Origin: JAGNNV01 sp031412915
GTDB lineage: Bacteria; Acidobacteriota; Vicinamibacteria; Fen-336; JAGNNV01
Direction: 5' to 3'
DNA: 64,000 bases
NCBI GenBank assembly: GCA_031412915.1
Contig: JANODX010000158.1
Location: 1-64,000, forward strand
Of this stretch, positions 15,511-23,221 are shown piece after piece. The translations under genes and the position numbers were made by a program. The notes beneath the pieces are model-generated. The model was not told where the DNA came from. It did not search any database and saw only the letters and a program-made list of their open reading frames with translations. Each line of letters begins with the position of its first letter. Positions within the stretch are counted from its first letter, which is position 1.

Positions 15511-16578
15511 TCAGCGCAGGGGCAGGGGCGGCGCCACTTTCGGCCGGGCGGCGTGGAAGTCTTCGCCCACCACCGCGGCGATCGTGGCCGCGAACTGCGA
15601 TGTCGTGACCGTCACGTTCCTCCGAACCCCAAGCGGCGGCACGGCCGGGCCGAGCGCCGCCATCCAGGTGTCCTCGGCGGCCGGCACATCTTTGCCATGA
15701 TCCGGCCAGTCCTTGGCGGTAGCGCCCCGTCCGTGGTCGGTGGTGACCAGGAGCGTGGTGTGGTTGCGGTAGTCCGGGAGGGACTGCAAGGTGGTCCAGA
15801 TCCGCTCGATGAAGCGGTCCGCGCGGGTGGCGGCATCGACGTACAAGCCGTATCGGCCTTCATGCGCCCACTCGTCGCCCTCGCCCAGCATAATGTAGAG
15901 AATGCGCGGCTTCCCGGACTTCAGGGCCTCGATCGCGGCTTGCACGAAGGGCGCGTCGAAGGTGCCGTAGTCCCAATACCGCGGGAGATCCGCGGCGAAC
16001 TCGTTGATCTCCCGGTCCCGCGGTGTGGTGGGCTTGGGTACGGGAAGAAATCCAGAGCCCACGGGCAGTTGAGAGCGCTCAGTGTTCAGAATGTATGGAA
16101 GCACATCCCAGGACCCGAACGCGGCCACTTTCCCGGCAAAGCCCGGCCGGTGGTCGAGCCACTCCAGCACGGTCACGTTCGGGTTCAGCACCTTGTCGTT
16201 GCTGTCGACGCGCGGGTCCGCTGCCCCCGAGAGCAATTCGTTGTAGCCCGGGTACGAGAACCACAGGCCATTGGTCACGTGCGACCGGCTCTGTTGCGAG
16301 GGATCGCCGAACACCTGTCCCTGCTTCGCGATGACGTTCCACATGAATGGCATCAGGGTCGCACGGCGGATATCGGGGGTGGCGCCCGCGTACTTCTTCG
16401 AGAGGGGGTCGAGGTTGCCCTTCGCGTCCGGCTTGAAGTACGCCGGATCGGCCCCGGTGAACACTTCCTGCCACCTCAGCCCGTCAATCGTGATCACCAC
16501 GACCCGGGGAACCGGGGGTCCCGCGAAAGCCGTGGCGGCGCCGCAGATCAGAAGAAGGGCAAAGGGGAGGGCTTTCAT
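15511..16578 (-). CDS. Exported alkaline-phosphatase-superfamily protein
   Basis: 355 residues with a signal peptide (MKALPFALLLICGAATAFAG). The N-terminal VVVITIDGLRWQEVFTG holds the first metal Asp of the alkaline phosphatase/nucleotide pyrophosphatase fold. RRATLMPFMWNVI follows, and VTTDHGRGATAKDWPDHG near residue 278 supplies further His/Asp ligands. It probably hydrolyses a phosphate or sulfate ester in the periplasm; the substrate is unknown. ATG at 16578 is chosen because the signal peptide starts there. The longer frame into 17181 is the shadow of rho. A 129-bp gap separates it from the esterase gene. Confidence 0.85.
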   Translation of the reverse strand: MKALPFALLLICGAATAFAGPPVPRVVVITIDGLRWQEVFTGADPAYFKPDAKGNLDPLSKKYAGATPDIRRATLMPFMWNVIAKQGQVFGDPSQQSRSHVTNGLWFSYPGYNELLSGAADPRVDSNDKVLNPNVTVLEWLDHRPGFAGKVAAFGSWDVLPYILNTERSQLPVGSGFLPVPKPTTPRDREINEFAADLPRYWDYGTFDAPFVQAAIEALKSGKPRILYIMLGEGDEWAHEGRYGLYVDAATRADRFIERIWTTLQSLPDYRNHTTLLVTTDHGRGATAKDWPDHGKDVPAAEDTWMAALGPAVPPLGVRRNVTVTTSQFAATIAAVVGEDFHAARPKVAPPLPLR

Positions 16579-16628
16579 GGCCCGGATTGTTTCATCCTTT
16601 CGGGGCCCCCTGGTCCGCCCGCCGGCGT

Positions 16629-17921
16629 CTACCGGAGCAAACGGCGCGCCGTGGTGGGCGGGGGAACCAGAGTTTCCAGAAAACCACGGTTGGTTTGCGT
16701 CTTCGACAAGCGGTCGGTCAGAAACTGAGCCGCTTCGGTGGAGCTCATCTCCGCGAGGGCGCGGCGGAGGGTGTGGCGCTGCCGCAACTCGTCGGCGGTC
16801 ATCAGCAGTTCTTCGCGACGGGTGCCGGACTTCAGCACATCCACGGCCGGGAAGATGCGCCGTTCCGCGATCTGCCGGTCGAGGATGATCTCCATGTTCC
16901 CGGTTCCCTTGAACTCCTGAAAGATGACTTCGTCCATGCGCGAACCGGTTTCGATGAGTGCGGTGGCGATGATGGTGAGCGATCCGTTGCCTTCGCAGGT
17001 GCGCGCCGCCCCGAAGAACTGACGCGGAAACTGCAGAGCCTTGGAGTCGACGCCGCCCGACATGGTGCGTCCGCCGGGGCCGGTCTCGCGATTGCTCGCG
17101 CGACCAAGACGGGTGAGCGAATCGAGAAGGATGACCACGTCCTTCTTGGCCTCGACCATGCGCTTGGCCCGTTCCAGACACAGCCGGGCCAGGCGGATAT
17201 GAGCGTCGGAAGCCGAGTCGGAGGTGGAGGCCAGAATCTCGGCCGCGGAAAGGACCCGCTTGAAGTGCGTGACCTCCTCGGGCCGCTCGTCCACCAGCAT
17301 CAGCATCAGGTGGGCTTCCGGATGATTCTTGACGATGGCGAGGCCGATATGCTCGAGGATGGTCGTTTTGCCGGCCTTGGGCGGAGACACAATGAGGCCA
17401 CGCTGGCCCTTGCCGATGGGGGCCACCAGGTCCAAAACACGCAAAGTCAGTTCCGCACCCGGCTCATCGGCCAGGTGAAAGGCTTTTTCGGGACTGATAG
17501 ACGTGAGATCCGCGAAATGGGGCAGAAGACGGTACTGCGCTATTTCAAGACCGCTGGCCTTTTGTATTTCGACGACGACCTTGACGCCCGAGGCTTCACG
17601 GCAAAGACCCTCAATCTGCGTACCGTCGCGCAGGGCGTAGTCCCGCATCACGGATGGCGGAATGACCACGTCTTCGCGCGAAGGCAGGTAGTTCTGAGAG
17701 GCCTGCCGTACAAACCCGCCGACATTTTCCGTGACCTCGGCGATCCCCAGAAAAGGGAACGTTTCGCCTTCGGCGGGAACCGGAACCTGTCGTGGGTCCC
17801 TGACTGGTCCCCGGGAACCTTGCGGCTGGTTTCCCTGTTGCCCGGAATTCCCAGCTGGGTTTCCCTGGGGGGACCATTCTTGCCTGTTGCGTCGATGCCG
17901 TCGCCTTGAGCCTCTCCTCAT
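16629..17921 (-). CDS. rho: Transcription termination factor Rho
   Basis: 430-residue hexameric RNA helicase that terminates transcription. The core is complete: cold-shock RNA-binding region (FPFLGIAEVTENVGGFVRQ, about 56-74), Walker A SPPKAGKTT (179-187), LMLMLVDERPEEVTHF, ILLDSLTRLGRASN, and the GTGNMEIILDRQIAERRIFP segment. The usual N-terminal helical Rho_N part is missing; instead there is a short Arg/Gln/Gly-rich stretch (about residues 1-50), as in some high-GC phyla. ATG at 17921 is preceded by GGAGAG at good spacing; an upstream ATG in frame lacks one. It is a core gene sitting between accessory pieces. Confidence 0.95.
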   Translation of the reverse strand: MRRGSRRRHRRNRQEWSPQGNPAGNSGQQGNQPQGSRGPVRDPRQVPVPAEGETFPFLGIAEVTENVGGFVRQASQNYLPSREDVVIPPSVMRDYALRDGTQIEGLCREASGVKVVVEIQKASGLEIAQYRLLPHFADLTSISPEKAFHLADEPGAELTLRVLDLVAPIGKGQRGLIVSPPKAGKTTILEHIGLAIVKNHPEAHLMLMLVDERPEEVTHFKRVLSAAEILASTSDSASDAHIRLARLCLERAKRMVEAKKDVVILLDSLTRLGRASNRETGPGGRTMSGGVDSKALQFPRQFFGAARTCEGNGSLTIIATALIETGSRMDEVIFQEFKGTGNMEIILDRQIAERRIFPAVDVLKSGTRREELLMTADELRQRHTLRRALAEMSSTEAAQFLTDRLSKTQTNRGFLETLVPPPTTARRLLR

Positions 17922-18063
17922 TGGACACTCTCCAACGAGGTCGGGCTCCCAAGCGATAGGAGCATCGCAACCTCCAAGGCCTAGAAACTTAGCACATCTT
18001 TGTGTGGGGGGCCGCACCCGTGTTTCGTTGCCATGCTTAGCCCCCCAAACCCCCGTTCGCTCC

Positions 18064-18082
18064 GGCCGAAGTGAATTCGGCC
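18064..18082. terminator. Inverted repeat after imuB
   Basis: Stem GGCCGAA / TTCGGCC with a five-base loop, 17 bases beyond the imuB stop on the minus strand. No T-run follows, so an intrinsic terminator is only possible. It also lies about 140 bp upstream of the rho start. Confidence 0.45.
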
Positions 18083-18098
18083 TACGCTTGGCTCCCCG

Positions 18099-19439
18099 TC
18101 AATCAATTTCCGCGGCCAAATACCATGTGTCGTTCCTGGGGTCTCGAAAAATCAGATACGCGGCGGTGGCCCCTTCGCTCGCGATCTCCACGTCCCATTC
18201 CTCGCGCGCGAAAGCTTCTTCGTTCCACCACTGAGTCGATAAGAGATACGGACCCGCGCAGGCCTGCACTCGACCGCGGACATTCAGGAAACGATCGTGG
18301 TCTTGAACATGAAGGGAGACCGGTGCGCCGGCCCGGTCGACCCGAACCTGGGCGTGAGCAGGCGGACGGATGGCACGCAACGCGGACGCGGGCGGCTTCG
18401 GTTGGGTTTCTTCCCTGGTTTTCTTCTTCGGCTTCGATTCTGAAACCGGATCGAAGGGGCGCAGTTCGAACTGGTCGGGCGCGTGGGTGTCTTTCAGTCG
18501 CGGCGAGCCGATTCGGTCTTCCGGGAAGAAACGCTGGAGCCGGGCGAGAGCGCTCGCCACTTTCTCGGGACTGCTTCGTCCGGCGCCCGTGAATGAAAAC
18601 TGAACCGCCCGGGCGCTGGTTGATTCCGCACGGAGGGAAAAAGAAAGGACCGGTGATGCGGGCGGGCGGCCTTCGAGGTTCAGGCGAACAAGAGTCCGCC
18701 AGGCCGTGTTGTCCACGGAGGGAGAAGGCGACCGGATCAGACGGACATCGCTGGCCCCGCTCTCAAGGGAAAGTGTCACCTCGAAAGCGGTGGCCGCCCG
18801 ACTGCTCGACTTGAGTTTCGCGCACAACGGATCGAGAAGTCGGAACAACAGAAAGACGAGCTGGGAAAGGTCCTCGACGCCAAAGCCCGGATCGAGGCCG
18901 AGGCCATCGTCCGGCTTCTCCATCACCGGAACCAGCAGGCGCTCGTCACGCCCCGACGACGATTCGTGGGCGCGAACCAGCGAGACACCGCCACGAGCGC
19001 GGAGGTCGCTCGCGGGAAGCCGGGTGAGGTCACGCGCATTGTGGAGCCCCCAGTTCCGCAGTCGGGCCAGGGTGCGATCGTCAAGATCGAGACTGTCCAG
19101 AGGCAGGGCTCCGAGAAGCTCCCCCTCCGTCTTCTCATCGAGGGCGATGGAGAGGCCGGGACGGAAAAGGGCGATCCGGCGGGCGGCCTGAAGGCGCGTG
19201 GCCAGAGCGATTCGGGGCGGATCGATCCCGTAGTTCAGAGCCGAAGCCTCGATCGAGGCTCCGAGATCGTGAGGGTTCTGGAAAAGGTGAGACAGGCCCG
19301 AGAGATCAAGAAGTGCCAAAGACCCTTTCTCCACCTCATATCTCGGGGTGAAATCCTGAGAGAGCTTCATCAGTTGCGATGAGAAATGCTCCGCCGGGGC
19401 GACCACGCAGCCAAAAAGCCGGAAAGTCTCGAAACTCAT
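18099..19439 (-). CDS. imuB: ImuB-like Y-family polymerase homologue
   Basis: 446 residues. The N-terminal half has the Y-family palm/thumb pattern of ImuB (LALLDLSGLSHLFQNPHDLG, then PLDSLDLDDRTLARLRNWGL with a helix-hairpin-helix). The acidic catalytic residues of active Pol IV/V are lacking, as is typical for ImuB. The C-terminus ends in RDPRNDTWYLAAEID. In the known mutasome, ImuB links ImuA and DnaE2 to the sliding clamp during SOS mutagenesis. No dnaE2 lies in this window. ATG at 19439 overlaps the imuA stop by four bases. The longer frame upstream is the shadow of imuA. Confidence 0.8.
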   Translation of the reverse strand: MSFETFRLFGCVVAPAEHFSSQLMKLSQDFTPRYEVEKGSLALLDLSGLSHLFQNPHDLGASIEASALNYGIDPPRIALATRLQAARRIALFRPGLSIALDEKTEGELLGALPLDSLDLDDRTLARLRNWGLHNARDLTRLPASDLRARGGVSLVRAHESSSGRDERLLVPVMEKPDDGLGLDPGFGVEDLSQLVFLLFRLLDPLCAKLKSSSRAATAFEVTLSLESGASDVRLIRSPSPSVDNTAWRTLVRLNLEGRPPASPVLSFSLRAESTSARAVQFSFTGAGRSSPEKVASALARLQRFFPEDRIGSPRLKDTHAPDQFELRPFDPVSESKPKKKTREETQPKPPASALRAIRPPAHAQVRVDRAGAPVSLHVQDHDRFLNVRGRVQACAGPYLLSTQWWNEEAFAREEWDVEIASEGATAAYLIFRDPRNDTWYLAAEID

Positions 19440-20143
19440 CGCCCGCGAACCTCGAGATGAACGGTCGAGGTCTTGAGGGACGGCCAGCTCTGCGTCGCGA
19501 CCAGGGCAAGGCGCTTCAAGAGATGTCCCCGGCCGGTCTGTACGAAGAGCCTCTTGTCCGCGCGAAGACGAATCGAAAGACCGCGCGGACTGGCGCCCCA
19601 ATGGGAGCGCGTGAGAACGATGCACGCGGTTTCCGTGGACTCGAAAGCGCGCAGCAGCCGGACATTCCAGGCGGTGGGAAGCGCCTTCAGAAGACGTTCC
19701 GGAAGGTCGGCAAAGTCCAGAACCACGACCTCGAAAAGCGATGCGGCGGCGAGGGCATGCGCCGCGCCAATGGCATCGGCAAGAAGGCGCTCCCTGGCCG
19801 CCCTTCCACGCAGCCAGACGAAGTTCCGAAACACGACACCCGCGCGGAAAGCCGCCTGGGGCGAAAAGCGATCCAGGGGGTCGATCCACGCCACGAGGTC
19901 GTCACGAGAGGCATGAGCGGCGAGGGCCAGGGCCAGCGCGGTACGGCCCGAAGAAGCGCCTCCCACGATCTCACCCACACTGCCCTTCAAAAAACCCTGG
20001 CCAAGGATGACGTTCCAGTGGGCGAACCCCGTCACCCGCCCCTCAGGTTCAAAGGGAGTGTCGAAAACAGATGGAGCGCCGAGAAGTTTTTTCTCGGCGA
20101 GAAGGTCCTCGAGGATTTTCTTGCGGGGAGGGAGAGCGGGCAT
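19436..20143 (-). CDS. imuA: ImuA-like RecA-fold protein
   Basis: 235 residues with a degenerate RecA-type P-loop (GEIVGGASSGRTALALALA) and LFEVVVLDFADLPERLLKAL as the Walker B-like strand. It also has the NVILGQGFLKGSVGE motif that precedes the P-loop in ImuA/SulA-like proteins. It is expected to act with ImuB in damage-tolerance synthesis. It is the first gene of the imuA-imuB unit. The ATG at 20143 lies a few bases after a weak -10-like AAAATC (20157-20152), with TTGACT (20180-20175) 17 bp further upstream, so the transcript may be nearly leaderless. Confidence 0.75.
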   Translation of the reverse strand: MPALPPRKKILEDLLAEKKLLGAPSVFDTPFEPEGRVTGFAHWNVILGQGFLKGSVGEIVGGASSGRTALALALAAHASRDDLVAWIDPLDRFSPQAAFRAGVVFRNFVWLRGRAARERLLADAIGAAHALAAASLFEVVVLDFADLPERLLKALPTAWNVRLLRAFESTETACIVLTRSHWGASPRGLSIRLRADKRLFVQTGRGHLLKRLALVATQSWPSLKTSTVHLEVRGR

Positions 20144-20186
20144 GTTCGCCCGATTTTCGCCTATTCAGTCAGCGAGTCAAATCTTG

Positions 20187-20201
20187 AGGACTGTGAGTCC
20201 T
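20187..20201. promoter_or_regulatory. Palindrome upstream of imuA
   Basis: AGGACT-GTG-AGTCCT is a perfect six-base inverted repeat. It lies six bases upstream of the TTGACT -35-like hexamer and about 45 bp from the imuA start. The position suits an operator, possibly for an SOS-type repressor, but it does not match the E. coli or Bacillus LexA consensus. Confidence 0.45.
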
Positions 20202-20398
20202 TGAAGGGCAGCCGCAACCTCACGCGCATCTTCTCCTGGGAGATTGGGGGCGGCAGCACGTTCCAGTTCTCGCGGTCCCTGCGCATGGAGCACGGTGTGG
20301 TGGTCAGGAACGTCACCCATTTGCCATCCAGTTCGATGTCGTGCGCGCCTCGACCCACATCTTCAACACTGAATGAGGACGTGAACCGTTAGTACGGC
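20202..20398. other. Stretch with one unassigned minus-strand frame
   Basis: A minus-strand frame containing HDIELDGKWVTFLTTTPCSM and NVLPPPISQEKMRVRLRLPF looks protein-like but has no recognised family and no start context. It is probably the 3' end of a lost gene lying between the permease remnant and the imuA control region. Confidence 0.35.
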
Positions 20399-20530
20399 CG
20401 CACTACGCGTCGCGGAGGGCCTGGGTGATGGGCATGCGCGCCGCGCGCAGAGCGGGCAGCAGGCCGCCCACCAGGCCCATCAGGGCAGGGTGGCGAGGAA
20501 CACCGACTCCATCACGAAGGAATACAGGAT
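20399..20530 (-). pseudogene. FtsX permease remnant, inverted, with internal deletion (copy D)
   Basis: On the minus strand it reads SILYSFVMESVFLATLP, then jumps to GLVGGLLPALRAARMPITQA and LRDA with the normal stop. About 130 bases between LATLAG and ALMGLV are missing, and the joint falls in a shared CCCTG. It is the C-terminal partner of remnant E at 21202-21272, with a lipocalin-like gene lying between them. Confidence 0.75.
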
Positions 20531-20587
20531 CGAGCGAGAACGACCAATTGCACGGCCTGCTGCCCTCTCATCCTGCCTTCTCCCGTC

Positions 20588-21108
20588 CTATCGTTCTCCG
20601 GCCTTCATCTTCTGCCAATACAGATGGCCGCCTGAAAGCTCGCCCGCGTCGTTCAGGTTCGGCGGGCCGCCGAGTCTCTGCTGTGATGGACGACGAATTT
20701 GTCCTTGTCATCGACTGTGAAGGTGCCGAAATAGGCCGTATAGCCCTGCATCGCCTTGAGGGCGCCTTCTCCGGTCATCGGCATCGGCGGCCGCTCCCGA
20801 ATCTTCGGCATGATATGCACGGCCATCTGCCCGGTATTGGAGTAGATGATGTAGCCGTTCGAGTTGAAGTTCGGCGTCTGCGACCACTTGCCGGTGGCCG
20901 GGTCCTTGGCCTCCGTCGTGACGAGCGCATACGTCCCGGCGAACTTCGCCGTGTCGGCCATCGGTGCTTGCGCCGCAAGCGGCGCGCTCGCCGGCCCCGC
21001 CGCAACGCCGGTGTCGAACGCCCCCGGCAGCACCACGGCTGTCGCGACGAGGAGGATTGTCTTCTGGCTTCTGGTCATGCTCATTCTCACCATTCCCGCT
21101 TTCTCCAC
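20588..21108 (-). pseudogene. Lipocalin-like secreted protein, broken by internal deletion
   Basis: Starts with a signal peptide (ILLVATAVVLPGAFDTGVAAG) and the lipocalin-like pattern KFAGTYALVTTEAKDPATGK, NSNGYIIYSNTGQMAVHIM and YTAYFGTFTVDDKDKFVVHH. After VHH the frame changes. A C-terminal strand typical of such proteins (GELSGGHLYWQKMK, stop at 20588) continues in another frame, so an internal piece is missing. The uninterrupted frame ends at 20653 with a short aberrant tail. Several in-frame ATGs occur within the first 11 codons. It lies inside a permease remnant (E upstream, D downstream). Confidence 0.65.
20601..20632. repeat. 32-bp repeat, copy 1
   Basis: Imperfect direct copy (25 of 32 by eye) of 21142-21173. 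In both places the minus strand encodes GGHLY followed by a basic stretch with Met. It may be a short element reused at a joint, or common ancestry of two gene ends. Confidence 0.4.
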
Positions 21109-21141
21109 GGCCCGCAGAATGCGCGCCGCCTGTTCCCAACC

Positions 21142-21173
21142 GCCTCCATCCTATGCCCATACAAGTGGCCACC
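21142..21173. repeat. 32-bp repeat, copy 2
   Basis: Second copy of the 20601-20632 repeat. It is attached directly to the truncated permease N-terminus at 21202-21272, where native permease sequence should continue. Confidence 0.4.
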
Positions 21174-21201
21174 GGCCAACGTTGCGAGCAGGGCGATGCC
21201 C

Positions 21202-21272
21202 GAAATCGCGAGCAGGGTCACCTGCCAACGGACTCGGACGTTACGGATGTTGTACGAGATCGGGAGCGCCAT
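21202..21272 (-). pseudogene. FtsX permease N-terminal remnant (copy E)
   Basis: ATG at 21272 followed by MALPISYNIRNVRVRWQVTL and LAISGIAL is the characteristic start of the same permease family. The frame then passes into LATLAG and a repeat-derived sequence instead of the periplasmic domain. The minus-strand codons just upstream (AYRAKITDMLRTV, stop) may be the end of the gene that once preceded the permease. Confidence 0.7.
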
Positions 21273-21346
21273 GGCCTACACCGTCCTCAGCATGTCGGTG
21301 ATCTTCGCGCGGTACGCGGATACCGCGGGCACGAGAGCTTTTCGCC

Positions 21347-21769
21347 CTATGCAGTCTCGTCGCCGCTGCGTGGCGACGAACCGCTCCCGATATCTGTTTG
21401 CGCAAAGTCATCGCCCTTGTACAGCAGGGGCAGGCCGCGCGTCTTGGCCAAGGCGTAGCTGAATACATCCCCAAAGTTCAACGCGGCGGGGTGACCGCTG
21501 CCCTTGCCGAAGGCTACGAACGCGCCGTAGGCCGCATCCATCTCGGTTGGGCCGGGAGCGACCAGTTCAAAGACGGGCAGCCGAAGGAGGTCGTCCAACA
21601 GGATCACACCGCGCTGCCCGCGACGACCATGAACCACCATGCGCGCCTCTACGACGGTAACCGTGCTGACGAGCGCCCTGGTCGATTTCCTGAGGATCTG
21701 TACAAAGGCTTCGCGCTCCGGTTCGGCGAAGGCGATGGCGACGAGAGCAGAGGTATCGACCACGATCAT
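21347..21769 (-). CDS. VapC-type PIN-domain toxin (second module)
   Basis: 140 residues. PIN acidic residues are Asp5 (VVDTSAL), Glu41 (VVEARM), Asp101 (NFGDVFSYALAK) and Asp120/121 (YKGDDFAQTDI), as in VapC ribonucleases. The last 13 residues (GSGSSPRSGDETA) come from a DNA hairpin at 21357-21379 and look added to the normal end. ATG at 21769 overlaps the antitoxin stop by four bases. Probably functional, with a modified tail. Confidence 0.9.
   Translation of the reverse strand: MIVVDTSALVAIAFAEPEREAFVQILRKSTRALVSTVTVVEARMVVHGRRGQRGVILLDDLLRLPVFELVAPGPTEMDAAYGAFVAFGKGSGHPAALNFGDVFSYALAKTRGLPLLYKGDDFAQTDIGSGSSPRSGDETA
21357..21379. repeat. Hairpin inside the end of vapC
   Basis: Perfect eight-base arms TCGTCGCC / GGCGACGA with a seven-base loop. 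It encodes the unusual tail of the toxin. It could be an inserted palindromic unit or a terminator remnant. Confidence 0.5.
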
Positions 21770-22005
21770 CTGGGCAGACCCTGTTCATCCCATTCCATGG
21801 GATTGAAGGCGTCCTTGCGATCGGGAATGCGGTCAAGCTGCGCGAGCAGCGCCGCCATGCGTCCGGGCTTGTCGCCTCTTGTCGCGGTCTCGCTGAGAAG
21901 ACGATCCACGGCCCGCTCGACAACTGCGGTCTTGCTCATGCCCGTCGCTTTGGCCAAGCGTTCGACCTTGCTTACCACCACCGGATTTGCGATCTGAAGC
22001 GCCAT
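21766..22005 (-). CDS. VapB-type antitoxin
   Basis: 79 residues with the Rv0623/PSK-type VapB pattern: an N-terminal DNA-binding half (IANPVVVSKVERLAKATGMS, then KTAVVERAVDRLLSE) and a C-terminal toxin-binding tail (RIPDRKDAFNPMEWDEQGLP). It is cotranscribed with vapC through an ATGA overlap. An AT-rich inverted repeat stands 12 bp upstream of its start and is the likely autoregulatory operator. Confidence 0.9.
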   Translation of the reverse strand: MALQIANPVVVSKVERLAKATGMSKTAVVERAVDRLLSETATRGDKPGRMAALLAQLDRIPDRKDAFNPMEWDEQGLPR

Positions 22006-22017
22006 TTGAGTTCCTCG

Positions 22018-22046
22018 ATGTATATGTCAACAGTATCAATATACAT
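22018..22046. promoter_or_regulatory. Probable VapB operator
   Basis: Perfect inverted repeat ATGTATAT / ATATACAT separated by 13 bases. It is strikingly AT-rich for this DNA and lies directly before vapB. Position and symmetry fit binding of a dimeric VapB-VapC complex. Confidence 0.7.
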
Positions 22047-22185
22047 GCGAGAGTTCGAAACGGACGGCGAAGTGGAGATCATCGAGGAGTCCTTCGGCCA
22101 GCTCTGGGGCGAAGCCATCAGCAGGCTCGGTGTGGCAAACCGGATCGAAGTCGCACGCCTGGCGAGGCAAAAAGGGTGGCTGTAG
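22045..22185 (+). pseudogene. LuxR-type helix-turn-helix, terminal fragment
   Basis: A 46-codon frame whose second half, ISRLGVANRIEVARLARQKG, matches the last helix of LuxR/NarL-type response regulators (KLGVRNRTELA... pattern). The receiver and most of the DNA-binding domain are absent. The first half is not recognisable. It could be read as a small ORF from ATG 22045 inside the VapB operator, but a gene fragment is more likely. Confidence 0.5.
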
Positions 22186-22446
22186 CATTTCTCCCTTGCC
22201 GTGCTGCCTTAAGCCGGCATGGTTCTCGCCCGCGTCCTTAGAGTTCTGAGCCTGGTCGCGGCGACCACCGCGATGGCCCGGGAATCGCGCCTGAAAGGCG
22301 CGCTCCTTCAGCGCCTGCACCCAACCCAACCCGCCCCTTGATCTCAAGGCAAAAAAACTACCGTGGACGTCGACAAGGAGATCAAGGCGACACGGACCCG
22401 GCCTCCGGGGGGCGAAATCTCTTGACGTCCAAATCGCCTGAGTGAA
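22186..22446. other. Gene-free stretch with two overlapping hairpins
   Basis: CGCGCCT-GAA-AGGCGCG (22286-22302) and GCGCT/AGCGC (22300-22314) form two overlapping stem-loops. They could act as a terminator for the ferritin-like gene on the minus strand, although no T-run follows. The minus-strand open frame here has no recognisable features. Confidence 0.45.
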
Positions 22447-22989
22447 TCAGGCCGCCAGTTTCTCCGGGCGATGCCTGATTTCCGATTTGGGCGGAGGCAG
22501 CGTCCACATCGGAATGAACCGCGCCAGTCGATGAGCTTGAACCCGCTCGCGGAAGTAGCGTTCGTGCTCCCACTCGACTTCAGCCATCTCCAGAAGGCAC
22601 TCGACCAGTTCGGGATAACCGCTCTCGGCGGCGAGGCGGGCCGCAACCTCGTACTCGACGATGTTCCGGCTCTCCAGAAACCCGGCACCGTACATGGGAG
22701 CGAGCCAGCCGCTGACCGAGCAGAGCGGGCCGAGGGTTCGACCGATGGCGCGGAAGATGATCTCGCGGACCCGGCCGGGTCCGGCCCCAAGCTTCTCCAG
22801 CATCTCGCCGACCAGCTCCCGATGGCGCCACTCTTCGGCTTCGATGGCTTTGATCCGCTCCCGTTCGTCGGGACGGGCAACGCTGCGCCAGTGGCCGGCG
22901 TAGGCGAACCCCGCGGCGAGCTCGCCCGAATAGGCGGAGCGCAGGACTCGGATCAAGGCATGCTGAGCGTCCGGGGAAGGCGAGTTCAC
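22447..22989 (-). CDS. Ferritin-like di-iron protein (COQ7/demethoxyubiquinone hydroxylase-like)
   Basis: 180 residues with two helical metal-binding motifs: Glu in the YSGELAAGFAYAGHW helix with EAEEWRHRE, and EYEVAARLA with EVEWEHERYFRE. These are the E...ExxH pairs of ferritin-like carboxylate di-iron proteins. The organism appears to use menaquinone, so a ubiquinone hydroxylase role is unlikely and the substrate is open. The gene looks complete from ATG 22989. Confidence 0.7.
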   Translation of the reverse strand: MNSPSPDAQHALIRVLRSAYSGELAAGFAYAGHWRSVARPDERERIKAIEAEEWRHRELVGEMLEKLGAGPGRVREIIFRAIGRTLGPLCSVSGWLAPMYGAGFLESRNIVEYEVAARLAAESGYPELVECLLEMAEVEWEHERYFRERVQAHRLARFIPMWTLPPPKSEIRHRPEKLAA

Positions 22990-23221
22990 GTCATATGGAT
23001 CTTATGTGGACGAACGTCGCGTCCGCAGGACGGAATGTCGCGTCCGGCCCCGGCTTTCGCCGAGGTGACGGGTGAGAACGGGGTGGCTATGAGAAACAGA
23101 ACGGCGCCGGGCGCAAACGCAATGACCATGGGTCGGTGAAGGCATTTCGGTTCAGCCCTCCGGCGGCTGAGGTGTTCGCAGAAGCGGTTCACTAGTCCGT
23201 AAACGCGACCTCAAGGTGGCG
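22990..23221. other. Gene-free stretch upstream of the ferritin-like gene
   Basis: No gene is visible. A weak stem (CGGC-TTTC-GCCG, near 23050) is flanked by sequence that looks like the small palindromic repeats found in many genomes, but only one copy was seen here. Confidence 0.4.

Noticed and set aside
22036..22347. Minus-strand open frame of about 100 codons
   Set aside because: No family pattern or ribosome site. It overlaps the LuxR fragment on the other strand and a pair of hairpins, so it is treated as chance.
23030..23075. REP/MITE-like palindromic element
   Set aside because: The stem is weak (four bases plus mismatches), and no second copy was seen in the window.
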